The translations under genes and the position numbers were made by a program. From Polaribacter sp. BM10 (GTDB taxonomy: Bacteria > Bacteroidota > Bacteroidia > Flavobacteriales > Flavobacteriaceae), in contig NZ_CP019704.1 of assembly GCF_002005425.1 (NCBI RefSeq), forward strand, positions 434,001-498,000: 64,000 nucleotides of DNA. Direction: 5' to 3'. The notes under the pieces were generated by a model. It was not told the DNA's origin and made no database searches. It worked only from the letters and a program-made list of their open reading frames with translations. Below, piece after piece: positions 1 through 6,407 of the stretch. Every line of letters starts with the position of its first letter. The first letter of the stretch is position 1.

Positions 1-446
1 TTACCGTTAGATACTTTTGCATCTCCTTGATTACCGGTGACTTGAACTATAAATTCAAATGGGTTTTGACCGTCGTCATTGGGGTTTATAGTAACTAAGA
101 AAAAATCTGCTTGACTAAAATTATCTCTAACAGCAAATTCTTGCGGAATATTTTCTGGATCTGGGTCTAATAATTGTGCAGAAATATAAACGGCATCATC
201 ATCATAAGCTACTTTTACAAATGTTTGGTATTCAGAAGAAACTAATTTACCATTGTCTGGTCTAAAAATTACAAAATCTGATAATATTTCGGCATTTTGC
301 CAAGCTTCATCATTCAATAACCCGTCTATTTTTGGAGCTTTTGTAACTCTATGTGTAGTAACTGTCTTTCTATTTTTGTTGTTTTGAGCTTGTGAAATTA
401 AGACAGAAAATAGTACTAATTTAACTAATAAAATTCTTTTAAACAT
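1..446 (-). CDS. DUF5916 family secreted protein with N-terminal CBM9-like domain (partial)
   Basis: Only the first 148 codons are present, and the gene runs leftward off the window edge. The protein opens with a basic residue pair, a hydrophobic stretch and an AQ-type signal peptidase site (residues 1 to about 19). Next comes a segment reading KIDGLLNDEAW, which is characteristic of the CBM9-like carbohydrate-binding fold at the N-terminus of DUF5916 proteins. The stretch ending in FFLVTINPNDDGQNPFEF also fits that family. Known members are 700 to 900 residue secreted or outer-membrane Bacteroidota proteins with a C-terminal beta-barrel-like region; that part is outside the window. The biochemical role of the family is not established. 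The ATG at 446 is supported by the signal peptide. The gene diverges from sucC across 227 bp. Confidence 0.8.
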   Translation of the reverse strand, partial: MFKRILLVKLVLFSVLISQAQNNKNRKTVTTHRVTKAPKIDGLLNDEAWQNAEILSDFVIFRPDNGKLVSSEYQTFVKVAYDDDAVYISAQLLDPDPENIPQEFAVRDNFSQADFFLVTINPNDDGQNPFEFIVQVTGNQGDAKVSNG

Positions 447-618
447 TTGATTTTGGTTGATTTACGTTTAAATACAAAGCGAAAGTATCTAACCTTTAGA
501 GACTCGGTTCATAAAATTGTGTTAATTATAGTAAAGACTTTACTTTTTTAGAAGTGTTACAAATAAGAGGTGTTAAAAAAATCTTAAAGAAATATATAGA
601 TATTTTTTATTTAAAAGA

Positions 619-650
619 TTGCAGTTATAACCAATGAATTTGTATTTTTG
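619..650 (+). promoter_or_regulatory. Candidate Bacteroidota promoter of sucC
   Basis: TTG at 619-621 and TATTTTTG at 643-650 are separated by 21 bases. This matches the Flavobacterium-type pattern TTG-N(17-23)-TAnnTTTG. It would place the transcript start near 657, about 17 bases before the sucC ATG. No transcript data are available here. Confidence 0.55.
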
Positions 651-673
651 TTTCTGTTAAAAACATTCACAAA

Positions 674-1870
674 ATGAACTTACACGAATATCAAGGTAAA
701 GAAATATTAAATAGTTTTGGAGTTAGAATTCAAAGAGGAATTGTTGCAAACACTCCAGCAGAAGCAGTAGCAGCTGCAAAAAAACTAACTGAAGACACAG
801 GTACAGGTTGGCACGTAATTAAAGCACAAGTTCACGCAGGTGGTCGTGGTAAAGGTGGTGGTGTTAAGTTGGCAAAAAACTTAGACGAAGTTAAAAGTAT
901 TTCTGATGATATTTTAGGAATGATGTTAATTACGCCTCAAACGTCTGCAGAAGGTAAATTAGTTAACCAAGTTTTGGTTGCAGAAGATGTATATTATCCA
1001 GGTGATGAAGAGCCAGATGAATATTATATGTCTGTTTTATTAAACAGAGCAACAGGTAAAAACATGATTATGTATTCTACAGAAGGTGGAATGGATATAG
1101 AAACTGTTGCAGAAGAAACTCCGCACTTAATTTTTACAGAAGAAGTAGATCCATTATTAGGATTAATGCCTTTTCAAGCACGTAAAGTTGCTTTTAATTT
1201 AGGATTATCTGGTGTTGCATTTAAAGAAATGACAAAGTTTGTTACAGCTTTGTATACTGCTTACATCAAATCAGATTCTTCTATGTTTGAAATCAATCCT
1301 GTATTAAAAACATCTGATTCTAAAATTATGGCAGTAGATGCTAAAGTTTCTTTAGATGAAAATGCATTATATAGACATAAAGATTATGCAGCAATGCGTG
1401 ATTTAAGAGAAGAAAACCCAATAGAAGTAGAAGCGAAAGCTGCTGGTTTAAATTATGTAGATTTAGACGGTAACGTTGGTTGTATGGTAAACGGAGCTGG
1501 TTTAGCAATGGGAACTATGGATTTAATTAAAGAATCTGGTGGTGAGCCTGCAAACTTTTTAGATGTTGGTGGTACTGCAGATGCTGCAAGAGTAGAAACT
1601 GCATTTGGTATCATCTTAAAAGATGAAAACGTAAAAGCAATTTTAGTAAATATTTTTGGTGGTATTGTACGTTGTGACAGAGTAGCACAAGGTGTTGTTG
1701 ATGCTTATAAAAATATGGGAGATAAAATTACTGTGCCAATTATTTGTAGATTACAAGGTACAAATGCTAAAGAAGCAAAAGAATTAATTGACAATTCTGG
1801 TATGGAAATTATTTCTGCTACAGAATTTCAAGAAGCAGCTGATAAGGTTCAAGAAGTTTTAGAAGCTTAA
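674..1870 (+). CDS. sucC: Succinate--CoA ligase [ADP-forming] subunit beta
   Basis: This is the beta subunit of succinyl-CoA synthetase, the TCA-cycle enzyme that converts succinyl-CoA to succinate while forming ATP or GTP. It acts in the cytoplasm as a complex with SucD. The 398-residue length is normal. The N-terminus (MNLHEYQGKEIL) is the standard ATP-grasp start. The glycine-rich HAGGRGKGGGVK segment near residues 55-66 lies in the ATP-grasp region. The C-terminal half carries the GGTADAARVETAF and NIFGGIVRCD segments of the CoA-ligase domain. No sucD lies beside it, which is usual in Bacteroidota. A strong terminator follows directly. The last part of this gene is duplicated about 1.7 kb downstream as a pseudogene, so reads or probes from the 3' end may map twice. 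Confidence 0.98.
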   Translation: MNLHEYQGKEILNSFGVRIQRGIVANTPAEAVAAAKKLTEDTGTGWHVIKAQVHAGGRGKGGGVKLAKNLDEVKSISDDILGMMLITPQTSAEGKLVNQVLVAEDVYYPGDEEPDEYYMSVLLNRATGKNMIMYSTEGGMDIETVAEETPHLIFTEEVDPLLGLMPFQARKVAFNLGLSGVAFKEMTKFVTALYTAYIKSDSSMFEINPVLKTSDSKIMAVDAKVSLDENALYRHKDYAAMRDLREENPIEVEAKAAGLNYVDLDGNVGCMVNGAGLAMGTMDLIKESGGEPANFLDVGGTADAARVETAFGIILKDENVKAILVNIFGGIVRCDRVAQGVVDAYKNMGDKITVPIICRLQGTNAKEAKELIDNSGMEIISATEFQEAADKVQEVLEA

Positions 1871-1894
1871 TTCTTAAAAAAAATATATTTAGTT

Positions 1895-1928
1895 AAAACG
1901 TCTCAATTTTATTGAGACGTTTTTTTTT
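1895..1928 (+). terminator. Rho-independent terminator after sucC
   Basis: A 10-bp perfect stem (ACGTCTCAAT / ATTGAGACGT) with a TTTT loop is followed by a run of T. The same hairpin recurs at 3534-3567 as part of the duplicated sucC tail. Confidence 0.9.
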
Positions 1929-2141
1929 AGAGTAAATTATAAAATTCATAAATAGATTATTTCAATACTTTTATTAAAATGATTAAATTAATAAAAAGTT
2001 ATTTAAAGTGTTGCTAAGTAATAGCTTATGTATTTTTTTAAATTCAAAAGATTATAAAAAATTATATTTCATGTTAGTGCAGGATAGTTTGGGACTAGAT
2101 GTAGATTATTTTCATCTTTTAACTAACCAAATTAATATAAT

Positions 2142-3095
2142 ATGAAAAATTCTAACATTAAAGTTAAAGCGCTAGCTTTAGCATTATCATTGGGAGTATT
2201 TACTTCTTGTGAGCAAGAGAATGAAAACATCTTCTTAGATGAAGAAAATTTAAAATTAGAAGAAGTTAATGAAGTAGACCTTCAAGCTCGTCAAGGTAGA
2301 GATTGTCAGACTAATGATTTAAATTTTGTTATACCGAATGTCTATTCAGATAAAAATGCTGGTATAAGTAAATTTGTTGATGATAGAAGTTGTTCCTATG
2401 ATTATGGCCAATCGGGAAACTTTGGAGTTTATCAATTAAATAGCGGAAATAGAAATGGAAGTTTACAAACTAGAATAGAGCGAACTACAGGAACTATCGG
2501 TTATTCTAACGGAGCGTCTTTAACTGTTAGTGGTACAGTAAAAATCCTTAATTCAGGTATTAAGAATATGTCGAGCTCTCCTTATGCTCCTTCTGATATG
2601 AGAGATGAAAATGGAACTTATATTGCGCAAGTAAAAGGAAAACATACAGGTGGCGGTGGATCACCTGATCCAGCCATCATGTTATTTATTGCTAAACCAG
2701 CTAGATACAACAGAGGGTCGATTAATAATGGTGGTGCAGTTTGGCTTGATTCAAGTGGTTATCCAGGGATGTATCATATTTATGCTGAACTTATAAACAA
2801 AAGAGGAGGTTCTGGACCAAATGGGAGGAGATTAATATATATTACTAGTGTTTATAGAAATAGTGAATTTAGTTTTAATGTTACTTCTAGATTTACTTCC
2901 AATAATAATCATTATATAGATTATAATATTAATGGTTCTTCTAATTCTCATAAAATATCTAGACAAACTGTAAATGGCTATCCTTCAAATCCATTAGATA
3001 CAAAAATAAGAATGGGAGCTTATAGATGTAAAGGAGGATATGCTGATATTAGATGGAAAAATAATTTATGGACTAACAAACCTAAAAATAGATAG
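2142..3095 (+). CDS. Secreted lipoprotein with a probable beta-sandwich (lyase-like) domain
   Basis: The 317-residue protein has a lipoprotein signal peptide ending in FTSC, with the lipid-bearing cysteine at residue 23. An acidic linker to about residue 48 follows (EQENENIFLDEENLKLEE). The mature domain is rich in glycine, asparagine and aromatic residues. It contains the segments GTYIAQVKGKHTGGGGSPDP and RMGAYRCKGGYADIRW. The second resembles the closing strands of concanavalin-A-like polysaccharide lyases, but no family can be assigned by eye and no catalytic set was identified. It would sit on the outer membrane or be exported there. It lies between the true sucC and the decayed sucC tail and has its own terminator. 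Its leader is closely related to that of the small ORF at 4210, so the two genes probably share an origin. Confidence 0.75.
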   Translation: MKNSNIKVKALALALSLGVFTSCEQENENIFLDEENLKLEEVNEVDLQARQGRDCQTNDLNFVIPNVYSDKNAGISKFVDDRSCSYDYGQSGNFGVYQLNSGNRNGSLQTRIERTTGTIGYSNGASLTVSGTVKILNSGIKNMSSSPYAPSDMRDENGTYIAQVKGKHTGGGGSPDPAIMLFIAKPARYNRGSINNGGAVWLDSSGYPGMYHIYAELINKRGGSGPNGRRLIYITSVYRNSEFSFNVTSRFTSNNNHYIDYNINGSSNSHKISRQTVNGYPSNPLDTKIRMGAYRCKGGYADIRWKNNLWTNKPKNR

Positions 3096-3151
3096 TAACG
3101 AAAATATTTAATTATATTTGTTTACATCATAATATAAATTATTTTTACTAT

Positions 3152-3183
3152 AACAACCACTCGCTCGAGTGGTTGTTTTGTTT
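3152..3183 (+). terminator. Rho-independent terminator after the lipoprotein gene
   Basis: The inverted repeat AACAACCACT ... AGTGGTTGTT surrounds a short CG-rich loop and is followed by TTTTGTTTTG. It lies 57 bp past the stop of the lipoprotein gene. Confidence 0.85.
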
Positions 3184-3264
3184 TGTGTTTTTTTCTTTTA
3201 AATAGAGAAAAATGTTTTTAAACATATTTTTTTGAGTCTGAAATTTTACTCATTTTAAAATTAG

Positions 3265-3510
3265 GGTTACTTTATATGCTGCAAGAGCAGAAACTACATT
3301 CAGTATCTAACGTTGTGACAGAGAAGAACAGGTTATTGTTGATGCTTACAAAAATATGGAGATAAAATTACTGTGCCAATTATTTGTAGATTACAAGGTA
3401 CAAATGCTAAAGAAGTAAAAGAATTAATTGACAATTCTGGTATGGAAATTATTTCTGCGATAGAATTTCAAGAAGCAGCTGATAAGGTTCAAGAAGTTTT
3501 AGAAGCTTAA
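3265..3510 (+). pseudogene. Decayed duplicate of the sucC 3' end
   Basis: This stretch copies roughly positions 1580-1870 of sucC, including the stop codon. The left part is diverged. It has lost 54 bp corresponding to sucC 1613-1668 and carries several substitutions. One G is missing from the TATGGGAG string near 3358, which shifts the reading frame. From about 3361 to the stop, the copy is almost identical to sucC, with only a few changes, and it continues through the same terminator. There is no start codon or ATP-grasp domain, so it cannot encode a ligase subunit. The high identity of the last 150 bp points to a fairly recent duplication or to gene conversion from the intact gene. Confidence 0.92.
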
Positions 3511-3533
3511 TTCTTAAAAAAATATATTTAGTT

Positions 3534-3567
3534 AAAACGTCTCAATTTTATTGAGACGTTTTTTTTA
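3534..3567 (+). terminator. Duplicated sucC terminator
   Basis: This hairpin has the same stem sequence as the one at 1895-1928 and the same distance from the copied stop codon. It was carried along with the sucC tail and could still terminate read-through. Confidence 0.85.
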
Positions 3568-3596
3568 TTTCATATTTTAAATTGTATTTTTAAACT

Positions 3597-4061
3597 ATGA
3601 CATTTAAAATAAGATTTTTTGCTATTGTAATGTTGCCGTTTTTTTTACAAACAGCAACATTACAAGCCAATGATTTATTTTTGAGACATTCTAATTCTAT
3701 AAGAGTTTTTCAGGATAATACAGTGTTAATTAAAAAAATTAAAGCTAAAATTAATGCTTTAAGCAAAAGAAGAGATAAGCTAAAAGAACTAAAAAAGTGG
3801 TCTAATTCTCAAGAGAAAAAATATAATTTACAATTGAGTAAGCTTAATAAAAGTTTAAATAAGTTAGGAGAAGAATTTGAAATAACTTTAAATGTAGAGC
3901 AAATTGTTTCTAAGCTCCAAAAACAATTGAAGTATTTAAATAATGCAAGAGTTAATAGCGTTGCTAAAAATAAATTCACGCAAAAAGACGATTCTATTTA
4001 TAAACGAAAAGCGGGTAAATTAATTGATAGTATTTTAAGGTTAAGAAGAAGTATTGAATAA
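3597..4061 (+). CDS. Small secreted coiled-coil protein, function unknown
   Basis: The 154-residue ORF starts with a signal peptide (MTFKIRFFAIVMLPFF, cleavage likely near residue 24 after LQAN). The rest is lysine-rich, strongly helical sequence with heptad-like leucine and isoleucine spacing, for example around KIKAKINALSKRRDKLKELK and KLNKSLNKLGEEFE. No cysteine, membrane segment or enzymatic motif follows the leader. It would be periplasmic or exported. It sits between the duplicated sucC tail and the truncated lipoprotein, 30 bp after the copied terminator. The family was not recognised. Codon use looks ordinary for the window, so the ORF is probably real. Confidence 0.6.
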   Translation: MTFKIRFFAIVMLPFFLQTATLQANDLFLRHSNSIRVFQDNTVLIKKIKAKINALSKRRDKLKELKKWSNSQEKKYNLQLSKLNKSLNKLGEEFEITLNVEQIVSKLQKQLKYLNNARVNSVAKNKFTQKDDSIYKRKAGKLIDSILRLRRSIE

Positions 4062-4209
4062 TTTTAAAGGTTTATTAATTTTTTTTAAAATACGAATTTA
4101 TATAACATTGTAAATGTTTTGATAGTTAATTTAGTATCACTCTCAGAGAGTACAGGATAGGAGTAGTATATTTTATTTTTAGATAAAATAATATAAAATT
4201 TACCCTAGA

Positions 4210-4392
4210 ATGAAAAATTATTACACAAAAATCAAAGCACTAACTTTTTGTGCTACTTTAGGAGCTTTAGTTGCTTGCGAACAAGAAAATAGTTTCTTGT
4301 TATTAGAAGAAAATGTTTCTTCAACAAAAAAAACTATGGGTTATTTTTATGATGTTGAAAAGTATTTTATTAGTAAAGTTTTAATGAATTAA
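4210..4392 (+). CDS. Short lipoprotein, probably a truncated relative of the 2142 gene
   Basis: The 60-codon ORF has a lipoprotein leader ending in VACEQEN, with the cysteine at residue 23. The pattern MKN...KIKAL...CATLGALVACEQEN matches the leader of the gene at 2142, including position of the cysteine and the acidic linker. The body breaks off after about 20 more residues and ends in unrelated sequence. The stop codon overlaps the convergent uvrB stop by four bases. Upstream of both ORFs there is a shared CAGGATAG word. The simplest reading is a remnant that lost its globular domain; a genuine short lipoprotein cannot be excluded. Confidence 0.55.
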   Translation: MKNYYTKIKALTFCATLGALVACEQENSFLLLEENVSSTKKTMGYFYDVEKYFISKVLMN

Positions 4393-6377
4393 ATTTTCTC
4401 CTTTAAAACTGCAATTTCATCACGTAATTTAGCAGCAACAATAAAATCTAAATTTTTAGCTGCAGCTTCCATTTCTTTTCTTTTATCTCGAATTCTTTTC
4501 TCTATTTCTTCTTTAGGTAAATATTGTAAATCTTGCTCTGCGGCAACTTGTTTTGCGTTGTCATAATGATAACTTGATACTGCAGATTTTGATAAAGTAT
4601 CGTCTATTTTTTTATTTATTTGAGTAGGTGTGATGTTGTTCTTGATATTGTATGCTATTTGTTTTTCTCTTCTTCTATTGGTTTCATCAATAGTTTTTTG
4701 CATACTTTTAGTAACTTTATCAGCATACATTATAGCCAAACCATTTACATTTCTTGCAGCTCTACCAACGGTTTGTGTTAACGATTTTACATTTCTTAAA
4801 AATCCTTCTTTATCTGCATCTAAAATAGCAACTAAAGAAACTTCTGGTAAATCTAGTCCTTCTCTTAATAAGTTTACGCCAATAAGAACATCAAATAACC
4901 CTTTACGCAGGTCTTGCATTATTTCAACACGTTCTAGAGTATCAACATCAGAATGAATATATCTACACCTAATACTAACTCTAGTTAGGTATTTTGTTAA
5001 TTCTTCTGCCATTCTTTTGGTAAGAGTAGTAACCAAAGTACGTTCATCTTTTTCAACTCTTATTTGAATTTCTTCGATTAAATCATCAATTTGATTTAAA
5101 CTTGGTCTTACTTCTATTGGTGGATCTAATAATCCTGTTGGCCTTATAATTTGCTCAACAAAAACCCCTTCTGTTTTTTGAAGTTCGTAATCTGCTGGAG
5201 TTGCAGATACAAATATTGTTTGATTTTGAATAGCTTCAAATTCTTCAAACTTTAAAGGTCTATTGTCCATTGCGGCAGGTAATCTAAACCCGTATTCAAC
5301 TAAATTTTCTTTTCTACTTCTATCTCCTCCATACATTGCATGAGTTTGCGGCACGGTAACATGGCTTTCATCAATCACCATTAAATAATCATTAGGAAAA
5401 TAGTCTAAAAGACAGAAAGGTCTTGTACCAGGTTCTCGTCCATCTAAATATCTTGAGTAATTTTCGATACCAGAACAATATCCTAATTCTCGAATCATTT
5501 CTAAATCGAATTCTGTTCTTTCTTTGATTCGTTTAGCTTCTAAGTGTTTACCAATTTCATTAAAAAAATCTACCTGTTTCATCATGTCTTCTTGAATCTG
5601 ATGAATGGCATTTTGTAAAACATCCGGAGAAGTAACAAATAAGTTTGCAGGATAAATACTTAATTCTTCAAAAGAGTTTATAACAGAATTACTTTCTAAA
5701 TCGAAAAGTTCTATTTCTTCAATTTCATCACCAAAAAAATGAATTCTATACCCGTTATCGCCGTAAGACGGATATATAGTTACAACGTCTCCTTTGACTT
5801 TAAATGTACCGCTTTTAATTTCGTGTTCTGTTCTAGAATATAAACTTTGTACTAATTGATGTAAAAATTTTGTTCTAGAAATTTGTTGACCTACTTGAAT
5901 AGGAATAACATTCTTTTTAAATTCCGTTGGATTACCAATACCATATAAGCAAGATACTGAGGCTACTACTAAAACATCTCTTCTGCCAGAAAGTAGGGAA
6001 GAGGTGGTGCTTAGTCTTAACCGTTCGATATCTTCATTTATAGATAAATCTTTTTCTATATAAGTTCCGGTTACCGGAATATATGCTTCTGGTTGATAAT
6101 AATCATAGTAAGAAACAAAATACTCTACTGCATTGTCAGGAAAAAATTGTTTAAACTCAGAGTATAATTGTGCTGCTAAAGTTTTGTTATGAGCCAAAAC
6201 CAAAGTAGGTTTTTTGACCTCTTTTACAACATTTGCAACTGTAAATGTTTTACCAGAACCTGTTACACCTAATAGCGTTTGAAATTTCTCGCCAGCATTA
6301 ACACTTTCTGATAATTCTTTTATTGCTTGTGGTTGATCTCCGGTAGGAGAAAAGTTTGAAACTAATTTAAAATCCAT
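4389..6377 (-). CDS. uvrB: UvrABC excinuclease subunit B
   Basis: This is the damage-verification helicase of nucleotide excision repair. It is loaded onto DNA by UvrA and hands the site to UvrC. The 662-residue length is normal. Walker A GVTGSGKT lies at about residues 37-44. The beta-hairpin that grips damaged DNA (YYDYYQPEAY) is near residues 92-101. The helicase motif DESH is near 337. The motif VSLVAILDADKEGFLR is intact. A UVR motif that contacts UvrC closes the protein. The gene is transcribed leftward 30 bp downstream of the T9SS gene at 6408. No uvrA or uvrC lies in the window. Confidence 0.98.
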   Translation of the reverse strand: MDFKLVSNFSPTGDQPQAIKELSESVNAGEKFQTLLGVTGSGKTFTVANVVKEVKKPTLVLAHNKTLAAQLYSEFKQFFPDNAVEYFVSYYDYYQPEAYIPVTGTYIEKDLSINEDIERLRLSTTSSLLSGRRDVLVVASVSCLYGIGNPTEFKKNVIPIQVGQQISRTKFLHQLVQSLYSRTEHEIKSGTFKVKGDVVTIYPSYGDNGYRIHFFGDEIEEIELFDLESNSVINSFEELSIYPANLFVTSPDVLQNAIHQIQEDMMKQVDFFNEIGKHLEAKRIKERTEFDLEMIRELGYCSGIENYSRYLDGREPGTRPFCLLDYFPNDYLMVIDESHVTVPQTHAMYGGDRSRKENLVEYGFRLPAAMDNRPLKFEEFEAIQNQTIFVSATPADYELQKTEGVFVEQIIRPTGLLDPPIEVRPSLNQIDDLIEEIQIRVEKDERTLVTTLTKRMAEELTKYLTRVSIRCRYIHSDVDTLERVEIMQDLRKGLFDVLIGVNLLREGLDLPEVSLVAILDADKEGFLRNVKSLTQTVGRAARNVNGLAIMYADKVTKSMQKTIDETNRRREKQIAYNIKNNITPTQINKKIDDTLSKSAVSSYHYDNAKQVAAEQDLQYLPKEEIEKRIRDKRKEMEAAAKNLDFIVAAKLRDEIAVLKEKI

Positions 6378-6407
6378 GTTGTAAAAATACGGATACTAAA
6401 TGAGAAT

